DNA of 64,000 bases from Methanobacteriota archaeon (GCA_027064425.1 JAMOPO010000027.1:62001-126000), one strand, 5' to 3'. Numbered from the stretch's first letter, positions 36,395 through 48,471 are shown. The notes: a model not told the origin generated them from the sequence alone. A program made the numbers and translations.

Positions 36395-36901
36395 ATGAAG
36401 GTTTCTCGGAGGCATCCGGTGTCGGAGAAGGAGTTGATGAAGGTGTTGGACAGCGTTAGGGAGGCGGTTGGAGTCGATCTCGAGGGGCCGCTGGAGGGGG
36501 AGGACATCGTCGAGCTGGGGCACGTCAAGGAGTCGGACGTAGAGCGGATAATCATCGCGAAGGGTAAGGTAATGGCGTTCGAGATCGAGGGGCTGTGGCT
36601 GCCGACCCTCCACCCGCTCCTAGAGATGGAGCCCGAGGATGTCGGGCACGCGGTGCTTGTGGACATGGGGGCGGTGAAGCCGATCGCCTCGGGCGCGGAC
36701 GTCATGGTGCCCGGGATCGTGGAGGTTCGCGGGGAGTTCGAGGAAGGGGACGGCGTGGTCGTCATGGACGAGCGGAACCAGCGGCCGTTGGCGGTGGGCA
36801 TCGCCCGGTTCGGGGCGTCAGAAATCGAGGAGAGGGATCGAGGACGGGCGATCAAGAACGTGCATCACGTCGGGGACGATCTCTGGGAGGCGCGGTTCTA
36901 G
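36395..36901 (+). CDS. PUA-domain RNA-binding protein (MCT-1-like)
   Basis: The ATG at 36395 follows GGGGGGAGAAG; 168 residues result. The C-terminal half is a PUA domain with VDMGAVKPIASGADVMVPGI and PLAVGIARFG, and the N-terminal part matches the small pre-PUA domain of archaeal MCT-1 relatives. Eukaryotic MCT-1/DENR acts in translation re-initiation and recycling; archaeal function is unproven. Its stop lies 1 base from that of the convergent minD gene. Confidence 0.85.
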   Translation: MKVSRRHPVSEKELMKVLDSVREAVGVDLEGPLEGEDIVELGHVKESDVERIIIAKGKVMAFEIEGLWLPTLHPLLEMEPEDVGHAVLVDMGAVKPIASGADVMVPGIVEVRGEFEEGDGVVVMDERNQRPLAVGIARFGASEIEERDRGRAIKNVHHVGDDLWEARF

Positions 36902-36902
36902 C

Positions 36903-37706
36903 TCACCGCTTACCGAACAGTCCCTTGATGATCCTGGACAGGATGCCCTCCTTGTCCGGGACCTCGATCTCGTACTCGATGCCGAGCAGCTCCGCGGCCA
37001 GCTTCTTGAACGCCTGAGCGGCCGCCGACTTGGGGCTGCGCACCACCACCGGCTCGCCGAACGCCGCGGCGCGGCGCACCTCGGGGTCCTCGGGGATCTC
37101 GGCCAGGACCTTGGTCTCGAGGATCTTCTCGATCTCTTCTTTCGTGAGCTCGGTCTTGTCCTTGGTCACCCGGTTAACGGCGGTTCCGGTGACCTCCGTT
37201 CCGACCCGCTCGGCGACCGCCTTGACCTTGAGCGCGTCGGTGATCGAGGCGATCTCGGGGTTAACGACCAGCAGGCACTCGGTCGAGGCTGAGAGGGCTG
37301 TCAGGGCGTCGCGGCCCAGCCCCGCCGGACCGTCGATGAGCAGGAAGTCGGCCTGGTCGACGATCCACTCCACCACGTCCCGGAGCCGCTCCGGGTTGGC
37401 CTTCCGGATGCCCTCCAGCGAGATCCCGGCCGGAACAACTTTCACGCCTTTGGGACCCTCATACACGGCCTCCTCGACCTCGGCCTCGCCGGCCAGCACG
37501 TCGTGCAGGGTCACGGGCGCGTCCTCCATCTGAAGAATCAGACCCAGGTTGGCCATGGCGATGTCCGCGTCCAGGATGAACACCTCCCCATCCATATCCG
37601 CGAGCGCGGTGCCCAGGTTGGCGGTCACGGTCGTCTTGCCGGTTCCGCCCTTACCCGACGCGATGCAGATGACCCTGCAGCCCTCCCTTTCCTCGGACTC
37701 AGCCAA
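36903..37706 (-). CDS. minD: MinD/ParA-family ATPase with C-terminal membrane-targeting helix
   Basis: The deviant Walker A motif GKGGTGKTT (residues 19-27) with the signature lysine, the [10 protein letters not shown] switch and LLIDGPAGL mark it as MinD-type. The last 14 residues, [14 protein letters not shown], form an amphipathic helix like the membrane-targeting tail of bacterial MinD. The start lies 5 bases after the stop of a roadblock-type gene. No MinE or MinC is nearby. I infer a spatial ATPase that cycles on the membrane, with roadblock proteins as partners. Confidence 0.9.
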   Translation of the reverse strand: MAESEEREGCRVICIASGKGGTGKTTVTANLGTALADMDGEVFILDADIAMANLGLILQMEDAPVTLHDVLAGEAEVEEAVYEGPKGVKVVPAGISLEGIRKANPERLRDVVEWIVDQADFLLIDGPAGLGRDALTALSASTECLLVVNPEIASITDALKVKAVAERVGTEVTGTAVNRVTKDKTELTKEEIEKILETKVLAEIPEDPEVRRAAAFGEPVVVRSPKSAAAQAFKKLAAELLGIEYEIEVPDKEGILSRIIKGLFGKR

Positions 37707-37711
37707 GCTCG

Positions 37712-38590
37712 CTACCCCTCCTCTGAGGGCTTAGCCTTGGACTTGGAAGCTGACGTCTCGGCGGTGAGGTCGATGAGACCCTCCAGGCTGGACGCGAGGG
37801 ACTTGGCAACTTTTTCACACTCTTCGTCAACCTCCTCCAAGTCTGACTCGACGACGAAGGCGACTAAGACATCCTTATAGGGTTTTACCGCCAGAGTTTC
37901 CCCGGAATCGGTCGTGAGCTTTACCCACTCCAGTTCCCCTACCAAGTGCTCGTCCAAGAAGTCCGCCAACCTGCTGACCTCAGCGGCGATTCGGTCCGGA
38001 TTGGATACTCCAGACGAGGCGACCACGAGTCCCTGCCTGTCGGTCACCACGTACGGGGTGTCCGTCTCCTCGGTCGAGGCCGGGAGACTCGCGGACTCTA
38101 TCACCATGCTGAGGTCGTTCCTTAACATGAATATGTCCGCATCCGAGGGCGTTGTCTTGGTCTCGCAGATCGCAATGCTGTCGTTGATCTTGACCGCTAG
38201 GTAATTCGGTCCCTCGCTCTCGGACGACACGATGATCGTGTCCGCGGTCTCAGCGGCCTCGAACACGCTCCTAAGCGCCTCGATGAGCTCGGTCTCGAAC
38301 GACCCACCACCGGACATCCCGATGGGCTTCCCGTCCCTGTCGATGACCACCATCCGCTCGAACCCGAAGTACTCCCTGAGCTCGCTGAGCGCCTTGGACA
38401 TGTCGCGCTTGGCCGTCTCCACCAGCTCGTCCGGCTCCAGCTGCTTAGACGCTATCTGGAGGGCGCGCTGGAGTGCCTCCTCCCTGACCTCCCGAGCCTC
38501 TTCCTCTGGGAGCCTCTCCTCAGTACCCTCCTCCCCTCTCCTGAAGAGCCGCTTGAACTTACCCACTATGCGAGCCACGATGTTCAGCAC
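37712..38590 (-). CDS. Protein with N-terminal amphipathic helix and probable tandem roadblock/LC7 domains
   Basis: The GTG at 38590 follows GGAGGAGG. Residues 1-19 ([17 protein letters not shown]) form a strong basic amphipathic helix, likely membrane-binding. Two following segments have the roadblock pattern: one with [18 protein letters not shown] and one with [15 protein letters not shown], each followed by a helix and a strand. The end is a Ser/Lys-rich tail. The 292-residue protein lies between a single-roadblock gene and minD, all on one strand, so I infer a shared membrane-associated complex. Confidence 0.65.
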   Translation of the reverse strand: MLNIVARIVGKFKRLFRRGEEGTEERLPEEEAREVREEALQRALQIASKQLEPDELVETAKRDMSKALSELREYFGFERMVVIDRDGKPIGMSGGGSFETELIEALRSVFEAAETADTIIVSSESEGPNYLAVKINDSIAICETKTTPSDADIFMLRNDLSMVIESASLPASTEETDTPYVVTDRQGLVVASSGVSNPDRIAAEVSRLADFLDEHLVGELEWVKLTTDSGETLAVKPYKDVLVAFVVESDLEEVDEECEKVAKSLASSLEGLIDLTAETSASKSKAKPSEEG

Positions 38591-38641
38591 CCTAAAACCT
38601 CCTCCGAGTCGTTTGAAGGGATTTGGAGGGAGGAGGAAAGG

Positions 38642-38989
38642 TTATAGCTGCTTGGCGATCTCCTCCGCCGCCTCCTGCGCCCTCAGCCGAATGAGACCCA
38701 GGTTGGCGTCGGGGTCGGTGATTAGGACCAGCGTCGCCTCGTCGCTGATCGCAATGATCATCACTTTACCCTCGGACGACTCGATGAGCATCTGCTCCAG
38801 CTCGCCGAGATCCATCTCGTCGACGACTCGCTCTCCCGAACCGTACACCGTGGTGGCGATGGCTCCCACTACCTCCGAGTCGATGTCCGGCGGCACCGCT
38901 TCGGCGATGATCAGACCGTCGCTCGAGACGACCAGCGAGCCGTGCACACCGTCCACGCGGTTCAGATCCGCCAGCACCTTCTCGATCAA
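38642..38989 (-). CDS. Roadblock/LC7 domain protein (MglB-like)
   Basis: The 115-residue protein is one roadblock domain: an N-terminal helix with LNRVDGVHGSLVVSSDG, the strand GLIIAEAVPPD, and ALLVLITDP-like strand TLVLITDPDANLGLIR. In bacteria MglB dimers act as GTPase-activating partners of MglA; in archaea roadblock proteins are abundant, often without a clear partner. A TTG start follows GGGGGT, which lies at the foot of a hairpin. It is the first gene of the run leading to minD. Confidence 0.87.
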   Translation of the reverse strand: MIEKVLADLNRVDGVHGSLVVSSDGLIIAEAVPPDIDSEVVGAIATTVYGSGERVVDEMDLGELEQMLIESSEGKVMIIAISDEATLVLITDPDANLGLIRLRAQEAAEEIAKQL

Positions 38990-39000
38990 GCCGGACGACC

Positions 39001-39019
39001 CCCGGCGCTGAGTGCCGGG
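39001..39019 (-). promoter_or_regulatory. Hairpin in the leader of the roadblock gene
   Basis: CCCGGC (39001-39006) pairs with GCCGGG (39014-39019) around a 7-base loop. On the minus strand it sits between the AT-rich promoter region (39021-39048) and the TTG start (38989), and its 3' arm runs into the GGGGGT ribosome site. It could limit translation of the roadblock gene; this is only inferred from the fold. Confidence 0.35.
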
Positions 39020-39026
39020 ACTTAAC

Positions 39027-39048
39027 GCTCAAATAAGGCTTAATTGCT
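39027..39048. promoter_or_regulatory. Shared AT-rich promoter region
   Basis: CTCAAATAAGGCTTAATTGC is the only AT-rich run between the divergent roadblock gene (start 38989) and membrane-protein gene (start 39068). Read on the minus strand, CTTATTTGAG lies about 40 bases before the roadblock start; on the plus strand, AAATAAG lies about 31 bases before the other start. Confidence 0.45.
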
Positions 39049-39067
39049 TTGGGCCGGGGGGACCGCC

Positions 39068-39916
39068 GTGGGCGCGCTGACGGTGACGATTTCGGCCCTC
39101 TCGACCCTACTGCTCGCGGCCCTCGCCTACACGGTCGGGACGGCGGGCCGAATGCTTGGGTCTCCGGCGGTCGCCATCGGCGGGTCCGCCGCCCTTGGGG
39201 TCGCGGCCGGGGCGTTCCTCATCGTTCCGGCGCTCACGGACCTGCCGGGGGTCGTGGCGGAGTTCTGGAGCGAGCAACCGCTGCTGGCCAAAGTGACCGC
39301 CACCCCCTCCGACCTCCCCTCGGCCCTAAAGGAGCTGCGGAGGCACGGGGCGAGACCGGTCGGGTCCGAAGTGACCGTGGAGCTCACGTTGGGGGAGCCG
39401 GTGGACCCGGAGCGGCAGCGCTGGATCGAGCGGAAAGTTCGGGTCGCGTTCCCCGGGATCGGCAGTGCCCGGTTCGCCTCACCGAGCAAGCTGGTGCTGA
39501 CGCTGGACACCAGGCGGGTTAAACTTGAGGACGTGCCTAAGCTGGTCGACAGGGTTTCGGGGTGGATCACCTACACGAGCGGGTACGTGGTGGTCGGTGC
39601 TTCAGCGACCGTGAAGGTTCGGGCGCGGCGGAGCGCGCTGTCCGACGTGCAGGAGAGGTTCCGTGGCCTGGTCAACGTGAGCGTCCTGTTCGACCCGTCG
39701 CGGGTGGTGAAGCAGAGGGTGGCCCGATGCATCCCGGCCCCGGCCACGGCCCTGGCGACGACGGTGGGCGCGTTCGTGCTGCTGGGGGTCGCCGGGTGGC
39801 ACGGCGCGGTCGGTCGGGTAGTGGGGATTATCAGAAGGAAGGTTAGGGAGCTCGAGATTGAGCGCCGGCGGAGGAGGGTAGTGAGGCTTGGTAAGGCTGG
39901 TGAGGTTCAGCGCTGA
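39068..39916 (+). CDS. Membrane protein of unknown function
   Basis: The GTG at 39068 follows GGGGGG and gives 282 residues. Two hydrophobic helices occupy residues 3-25 and 33-57, a soluble domain of about 165 residues follows (with LTLGEPVDPERQRWIERKV), and a third helix lies around 225-245 before an Arg-rich cytoplasmic end. No family is recognised. It overlaps the JAMM gene downstream by 29 bases, so the two are probably expressed together. Confidence 0.6.
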   Translation: MGALTVTISALSTLLLAALAYTVGTAGRMLGSPAVAIGGSAALGVAAGAFLIVPALTDLPGVVAEFWSEQPLLAKVTATPSDLPSALKELRRHGARPVGSEVTVELTLGEPVDPERQRWIERKVRVAFPGIGSARFASPSKLVLTLDTRRVKLEDVPKLVDRVSGWITYTSGYVVVGASATVKVRARRSALSDVQERFRGLVNVSVLFDPSRVVKQRVARCIPAPATALATTVGAFVLLGVAGWHGAVGRVVGIIRRKVRELEIERRRRRVVRLGKAGEVQR

Positions 39917-40280
39917 CCTTCTCGACTCGCTGCTGGAGGCGAGCCGGGAGAACCACCCGAACGAGTTTTTCACGGTCCTGGGCGGAGAGGTGGACGGGGA
40001 CGAGATCGTCGTGGACTCGGTCCTGGTTGTCCCGTTCGAGGCGTCGGACACGGGGGCCGTGTTCGACCTGATGTCCGTGCACCTGAAGGGGGCGGTGGGG
40101 ACGTTCCACTCCCACCCCTCCGGGGACCCGGCCCCCTCGGAGGACGACTTAATGCTGTTCAAGCGGCTGGGTGCCGTGCACGCGATTGCGGCGTACCCGT
40201 ACCGTCGTCGGGACGTTCGCTTCTACGACAAATCCGGCAGAAATATAACCGAGCTGGTGGCTCTGGCGGACGACCGATGA
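39888..40280 (+). CDS. JAMM/Mov34 metalloprotease
   Basis: The 130-residue protein has the complete JAMM motif: a Glu in NEFFTVLGG and HSHPSGDPAPSEDD (HxHPx6SxxD). Archaeal single-domain JAMM enzymes remove ubiquitin-like SAMP modifiers from targets or process SAMPs for sulfur transfer. TTG 39888 and GTG 39900 are both possible starts. It overlaps the upstream membrane-protein gene. Confidence 0.88.
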   Translation: MVRLVRFSADLLDSLLEASRENHPNEFFTVLGGEVDGDEIVVDSVLVVPFEASDTGAVFDLMSVHLKGAVGTFHSHPSGDPAPSEDDLMLFKRLGAVHAIAAYPYRRRDVRFYDKSGRNITELVALADDR

Positions 40281-40394
40281 CGAGGCGAACAACCGCGGAT
40301 TCACGCTCATGAAGACCCTGCGACCACGCCGAGGCGGGATGAAGAGATCGAGGTAGGCCGACCCCGGTCGGGTGAATGACGAGCCCTGGGGTAC
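40281..40394. other. 114-base spacer with no recognised gene
   Basis: No open frame of note, tRNA or clear TATA box is visible between the JAMM gene and the UPF0282 gene. Short ATGAAGA and ATGACGA strings loosely resemble C boxes of guide RNAs, but matching D boxes at proper spacing are not found. Confidence 0.4.
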
Positions 40395-41306
40395 TTGACC
40401 GTGGCGAGGACGCTCAGGTTCGGCGATATTAAGGTCCGGCCCCTGGGGTTCGAGAGCTTCGGAGTCAGATCCATGGCCACGCTGATTGAGACCCCCGACG
40501 TGACCGTGCTCGTGGACCCCGGCGTGTCCATACCCCCGAAGCGCTACGGCCTGCCCCCGGCCGACGAGGAGTGGGAGGCGCTGGAGGAGGTCCGGGAGGA
40601 GATACAGCGGGCGGCGGATCGGGCGGACGTGATCACGATCTCGCACTACCACTACGATCACCACACTCCCTTCCTGGAGCGGGAGTACGAGGCGTGCGAC
40701 GAGGAGACGGCCAAGGAGCTCTACTCGGATCGGCTGGTGCTCCTCAAGGACCCGGAGGAGAACATCAATCCGAACCAGATGCGGCGGGCGAAGGCGCTCA
40801 CGAGCCGGCTGGAGGAGGAGGGCGTCGAGTACGAGGTGGCCGACGAGCGCTCGTTCGAGTTCGGAGACACCCGACTCGAGTTCTCGCCCCCGTTCCCGCA
40901 CGGGCCAGAGGGGACCAGTCTGGGGTACGTGCTGTGCCTGCGCGTCCGGACGGAGAACGCGACGGTCCTGCACGCGTCGGACGTGCAGGGACCCGTCTAC
41001 AGGCCCGCCCTGGAGTGGATCGTCGAGGACCGGCCGGATCTTGTACTGATCAGTGGCCCTCCAACGTACCTCCTCGGCTTCCGGTTCTCCAAGGAGAACC
41101 TGGAGAAGGCCTCCGATCACCTCCTGGAGATGTCCGACCGGGTCGGTCAGGTGATCCTGGATCACCACCTACTCCGGGACAAGAAGTACCGGGACCGGCT
41201 CTCGGACGTGTACGAGTCGAGCAACGTGGTCACGGCCGCCGAGGCGGTCGGGGAGGAGGAGCGGCTGCTGGAGGCGCACCGCGACGAGCTGAGCGGGGAG
41301 GAATGA
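40395..41306 (+). CDS. Metallo-beta-lactamase-fold protein, UPF0282 type
   Basis: The 303 residues hold the ligand motif SHYHYDHHTPF (HxHxDH) at about residues 83-93, a later LHASDVQGPVY and a late ILDHHLLRD. The opening, LRFGDIKVRPLGFESFGVRSMA, is characteristic of the archaeal UPF0282 family. Its members are uncharacterised and often found near DNA- or RNA-handling genes. TTG 40395 or GTG 40401 may start it. Confidence 0.82.
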   Translation: MTVARTLRFGDIKVRPLGFESFGVRSMATLIETPDVTVLVDPGVSIPPKRYGLPPADEEWEALEEVREEIQRAADRADVITISHYHYDHHTPFLEREYEACDEETAKELYSDRLVLLKDPEENINPNQMRRAKALTSRLEEEGVEYEVADERSFEFGDTRLEFSPPFPHGPEGTSLGYVLCLRVRTENATVLHASDVQGPVYRPALEWIVEDRPDLVLISGPPTYLLGFRFSKENLEKASDHLLEMSDRVGQVILDHHLLRDKKYRDRLSDVYESSNVVTAAEAVGEEERLLEAHRDELSGEE

Positions 41307-41307
41307 G

Positions 41308-42192
41308 GTGCTTGAGCGCGTCGGTCGCGCGGTCTGGAAGTTCACGGCCATCGTCGGCTACATCGTGGTGAACCTGCCGTGGTTGATCGTTAAGGCGATT
41401 CGAGAGGGGCCGAAGAGGTCGGCGCAGATGGCGTCTCAGCTGGCCGACTCAGCCGAGCGGTCGATCGAGCTCTTCCACCGGCTGACCAGGACCGCGCAGG
41501 AGACGGTGGAGGCCGTCCGCGAGGGCAGGGTCCTTCTGCCCGAGCTCGAGGAGATCCCGTTCAAGGACATCGAGATCAGGGGTAAGAGGATCGCGGCCGC
41601 GCCGAGGATGCCGTGGGATATCCCGGCCCTGACCTTCCAGCTCTCTTTGCTCGCCACCGTTATCTTCGTGGTGCTGGAGGAGATCGTCGTGCCCCCGGTC
41701 TTCCTTTGGGAGTGGCTCTCCGTCCTCTCAACGTTCGTCGCTGCCTTCAGCCTGGGTTGGCTCCGGCGCGTTTCCCCGTTCGAGGAGCACTGGCAGCCGT
41801 ACCGGTACGCCGCTTTGATCATCCTGGGCTCCGTGATAATCTCCGCCGCGCTGACTAACCTGCCTCCACTGGTGGCGCTGATGTTGCCGCTGGAGCTGAC
41901 CCTGCCCGGTGTCGGAGCCTTCGGCATTCCGATCGCGGGCGTCGTTCTGGCGCTGGTGACGCTCCGGCGCAAGTTCACGCGCGACTGGACGCTCGGCGTC
42001 GTGCTCGAGAGGTCCGGTGAGAATCGAGTGGTGGTCATCGTCGGCAGCGACCTGGCCGCGAACACCCTGCCCGGGGAGTACGAGGTGGAGGGGGACGCCG
42101 AGCCGGGCACTCCGGTGATCGTGGAGGTGAGGAGGAGTAAATTCTCGCTGACGGGGGCCGTGCCGACTAGGATCATTAAGGAGGGGTGGTGA
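41308..42192 (+). CDS. Archaeal membrane protein (DUF2101-like)
   Basis: The 294-residue protein has an N-terminal hydrophobic helix (about 13-30), a charged linker, four more membrane segments between residues 105 and 220, and a soluble beta-rich C-terminal domain of about 70 residues ending VRRSKFSLTG. It resembles uncharacterised methanogen proteins of the DUF2101 type; this assignment is from memory and not firm. The GTG start lies 1 base after the UPF0282 stop. Confidence 0.6.
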   Translation: MLERVGRAVWKFTAIVGYIVVNLPWLIVKAIREGPKRSAQMASQLADSAERSIELFHRLTRTAQETVEAVREGRVLLPELEEIPFKDIEIRGKRIAAAPRMPWDIPALTFQLSLLATVIFVVLEEIVVPPVFLWEWLSVLSTFVAAFSLGWLRRVSPFEEHWQPYRYAALIILGSVIISAALTNLPPLVALMLPLELTLPGVGAFGIPIAGVVLALVTLRRKFTRDWTLGVVLERSGENRVVVIVGSDLAANTLPGEYEVEGDAEPGTPVIVEVRRSKFSLTGAVPTRIIKEGW

Positions 42193-42268
42193 CCCCTCGG
42201 CCAGCCATCCTCTCGTCACGGGGCCCGCCCGCTCGGCTAACAGCTCAGTCGTCATCGGGGGATCCGCG

Positions 42269-42952
42269 GTGACGAGGCGCGACCGGCTGGAAGAACTTTT
42301 TCGCCGGGCGGTCGCCTCGGGGCGCGGCCGGCTCAGGGTCCCGAGGGACCTGGATGAGGTCAAGCTGGACGTGGACGCCGTCCGGGACATCGTGCACGCG
42401 GCGCTGGAGCTGGACCACTACCTGACGCGCTCGGCCCCGGATCACGTGGTGAAGGGGCGCGAGGCTAGGCGGGTGGCCAAGCTCCTGAACGATATCCTCT
42501 CGGGTGTGGAGCGGATCGCCGGGCTGGAGGCCGAGGAAGAGGTCAGCGAGGAGCGGGTCCGCGAGGAGTTTCGGGACGCCGTGTTCATCGTGGTGAGGGG
42601 TAGGGAGCGGAAGATCCTGCGCGACCTCGTGGAGCGGCCGGTGGTGCAGACGGGTGGCCCGCTGATTCCCGAGGACTATCGGAAGGTGAACCCGAACCTG
42701 CCCGAGGAGCTGCCCGAGGGGATCATTAAAACGGTGAGGCGGGCCCGGCGAGAGGTCCGAGAGAGCGTGGAGAAGTCCGGCGCGGAGCGGCTGGTGCTGG
42801 TGCGGGAGCGAGGGGACAAGGTGGGTAAGATCCTGGAGGAGGAGCTGCCCGAGATCGCGGAAGAGCTGGGCGTCAAGCACGAGGTGATCGTGGTGGAAGA
42901 CTTCTCGGAGCTGAGTCCCGCGGAGCTCCTGTCGGGGTCCGCTCGGTCTTGA
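42269..42952 (+). CDS. Uncharacterised archaeal protein (DUF2100-like)
   Basis: The 227-residue acidic soluble protein starts at GTG 42269, after a 76-base spacer. It has an N-terminal helical half and a conserved-looking VQTGGPLIPEDYRKVNP segment in the middle, followed by VRRARREVRE and an alpha/beta end. It resembles DUF2100 of methanogens (tentative). It overlaps the ligase-like gene by 4 bases, so the two may work together. Confidence 0.55.
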   Translation: MTRRDRLEELFRRAVASGRGRLRVPRDLDEVKLDVDAVRDIVHAALELDHYLTRSAPDHVVKGREARRVAKLLNDILSGVERIAGLEAEEEVSEERVREEFRDAVFIVVRGRERKILRDLVERPVVQTGGPLIPEDYRKVNPNLPEELPEGIIKTVRRARREVRESVEKSGAERLVLVRERGDKVGKILEEELPEIAEELGVKHEVIVVEDFSELSPAELLSGSARS

Positions 42953-44187
42953 CCGAGACCGTTGAGACCCCCTCCGGGGAGCGCCCCAAGATTCCGGCGA
43001 AGGCCCGGGTGACGTTCTCCCGGACGATGCCGGCCGCCCTGCCCGAAACCGTGGAGCACACGGTACAGCTGTACAAGGCCGAGCTGGAGCACGTGGCCGA
43101 GGAGGAGGTGGGGCTGCGGATCGAGGAGAAGAAGGATGGGACGAACGTGCGCGTGGTCCTGGGGAAGGCGCTCGAGGACGTGGTGGGCGAGCCCATCATC
43201 GCGCACACGCGGAGCTGGGTTCGGGTGGAGGAGGTGGAGAAGTTCGTCGAGTCCGTGATCGATCCCTCCGAGCACTTCCTGACCGTGATCGAGGGGGAGT
43301 TCCTGCCGCTTTCCGCCTTCGGGACGTCGGTCTTCCAGCTGTGGGAGGAGACCCTGGACCACATTGATTACCACGTGCGGCTCATGTCCAAGTACACCCT
43401 GAACCCGCGGAGGAAGCGCGTCCCACGCTCGTGGATCGGGAAGCTCTTCGACCGGCTCTCCAAGCTGAGGAAGCACGTGCGGACGCTGGAGGCCGTGCAG
43501 CGCAGGCTTCCGGACGTGAAGCTGGCGGAGGACGACGAGTTTCAGCGGCTGAGGGACGAGATCGAGCGGCTGACGTCGATCGCCGTCGAGAAGGACTACG
43601 TGCCGGACGACGCGGTGGAGATGCTGAAGGAGGTGCTGAGGCGGATGGATGAGCTGGACGCGTACGAGCCGGAGGAGTCTGAGCCCGTATACTACGTCTT
43701 TGCGGTTGACCTGTTCGACGGCGAGGTGACGGTCCGGGAGCCCAAGACCCGGCAGTACGAGCTCCTCTCGGACTTCGTGGACGGGGAGAACATCAAGCCG
43801 GTCCCGACCACGCTGTGCGATCTGGGCGAGGCGGAGTCCGTGGCCCGGGAGATGATGGAAAGGGTGGAGGAGAACCGGCTGGAAGGCCTCGTGATCAAGC
43901 CGGAGCGGGAGGTCCCGGGCGTCCCGCACGCTCGTAAGGTGCGGGCGGAGTGGTACCTCCGCGGGATGAAGCTCACCTCCAGGCTGAACCTGGACGGGTT
44001 CACGGGCGCCGCCGAGCGGGCCGCAAGGAACGAGACCCGTCGCGCCCTGGCCGCCATCGAGACGGCCTACCTGTACCGGGCGCTGAGGGCGCTCTCCGAG
44101 GGTGACCTGGAGCGGGCCGCGCGCATCGTCTCGGAGGCCGAGAGAACCGTTGAAAGTATGTCGGAGTGGGACGACCCGACGGTTTGA
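42949..44187 (+). CDS. Divergent ATP-dependent polynucleotide ligase-like protein (nucleotidyltransferase superfamily)
   Basis: The 412-residue protein shows the ordered motifs of covalent nucleotidyltransferases. Motif I is KKDGTNVRV with K61 as probable AMP acceptor; a TRS at 88-90 fits motif Ia. EGEF (116-119) fits motif III, YYVFAVDLFDG (249-259) motif IIIa, LEGLVIKP (312-319) motif IV and KVR (331-333) motif V. The KxDGxNVR form recalls archaeal RNA ligases (Rnl3). An insert of about 105 mostly helical residues separates motifs III and IIIa. I infer RNA or DNA end joining, or another adenylation reaction; not proven. Confidence 0.7.
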   Translation: MTETVETPSGERPKIPAKARVTFSRTMPAALPETVEHTVQLYKAELEHVAEEEVGLRIEEKKDGTNVRVVLGKALEDVVGEPIIAHTRSWVRVEEVEKFVESVIDPSEHFLTVIEGEFLPLSAFGTSVFQLWEETLDHIDYHVRLMSKYTLNPRRKRVPRSWIGKLFDRLSKLRKHVRTLEAVQRRLPDVKLAEDDEFQRLRDEIERLTSIAVEKDYVPDDAVEMLKEVLRRMDELDAYEPEESEPVYYVFAVDLFDGEVTVREPKTRQYELLSDFVDGENIKPVPTTLCDLGEAESVAREMMERVEENRLEGLVIKPEREVPGVPHARKVRAEWYLRGMKLTSRLNLDGFTGAAERAARNETRRALAAIETAYLYRALRALSEGDLERAARIVSEAERTVESMSEWDDPTV

Positions 44188-44210
44188 CCGGTCGGGAGGG
44201 GGTGAGGAGA

Positions 44211-44384
44211 ATGGGCAAGAAGGTCCGTGAGGAGCGGGCCGAGCTGCCGCCCGTCCGGGCCGGTATCCTGAGCTTCTGGGACGAGGAGGCGCCCGGCCTG
44301 AGGGTCGATCCAGACCACGTGATCTACGCCTGCTTCATTATCGCCGCGATCCTGGCCATTCTCCACGTGATGATGGTGGTGTAA
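44211..44384 (+). CDS. secG: Preprotein translocase subunit Sec61beta
   Basis: The 57 residues have a basic N-terminus, the segment AGILSFWDEEAPGLRVDPDH and one C-terminal membrane helix (YACFIIAAILAILHVMM). This is the archaeal Sec61beta layout. The ATG at 44211 follows GGGGGTGAGGAG. It lies between the ligase-like gene and engB and supports SecYE in protein export. Confidence 0.93.
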   Translation: MGKKVREERAELPPVRAGILSFWDEEAPGLRVDPDHVIYACFIIAAILAILHVMMVV

Positions 44385-44391
44385 GGACCTC

Positions 44392-45047
44392 ATGGCCATT
44401 CACAGCTACGTCCCCGAGGACCCGCTGGAGGAGACGGAGCTGCCGGAGATCGTCTTCGTTGGGCGCTCCAACGTCGGCAAGTCCAGCCTGATCAAGGCCA
44501 TCACCAGGGGCGGCGCCGACGTCAGGGTCGGCAAGCGGCCCGGTGTGACCCGGTGGCCGGTTTTTCACGAGCTGGACGGCGAGCTCGTGCTCGTTGACAT
44601 GCCCGGGTTCGGGTTCATGAGCGGCGTCCCCAGGAGGCACCAAGAGCGCGTCAAGGATCTGATCGTGGAGTACCTGGAGACCAAGGACAACATCCTCTTC
44701 GCCGTCCACGTGGTCGACGCCAAGGCGCTGCCGGAGATCGCTGAGCGGTGGGAGAAGCGTGGCGAGATTCCCATCGATCGGGAGATGTTTCAGTTCCTCA
44801 ACGAGCAGGGCCTGGACCCGATCGTAGCGGCCAACAAGATCGACAAGATCAAGCCCGTCGAGTTCGAGGAGCACATGGACGCGGTCGTCGAGGCGCTCGG
44901 CCTGTTCCCGCCGTGGAGGCAGTGGCTGGACACCGTCTTTCCCGTCTCGGCGAAGACGGGAGAGGGGCTCGTGGAGTTCCTGGAGGCGATGCAGGAGAAG
45001 GTGAAGAAAGCCGGGCACCCGGAGTTCGCTCGGTTCTTCCGGACGCG

Positions 45048-45051
<4 letters not shown>
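44392..45051 (+). CDS. engB: GTP-binding protein EngB
   Basis: EngB is a small GTPase linked to ribosome assembly. The 219 residues show G1 GRSNVGKSS, G2 PGVTR, G3 DMPGFGFM, G4 ANKIDK and G5 SAKTGEG, all standard. The ATG at 44392 lies 7 bases after the Sec61beta stop. The stop overlaps the end of the convergent UPF0280 gene by 4 bases. Confidence 0.95.
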
Positions 45052-48469
<3,418 letters not shown>

Positions 48470-48471
48470 GA

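Noticed and set aside
40281-40394. C/D box guide RNA in the spacer before the UPF0282 gene
   Set aside because: Approximate C boxes occur, but no D or D' box was found at the spacing required, on either strand.
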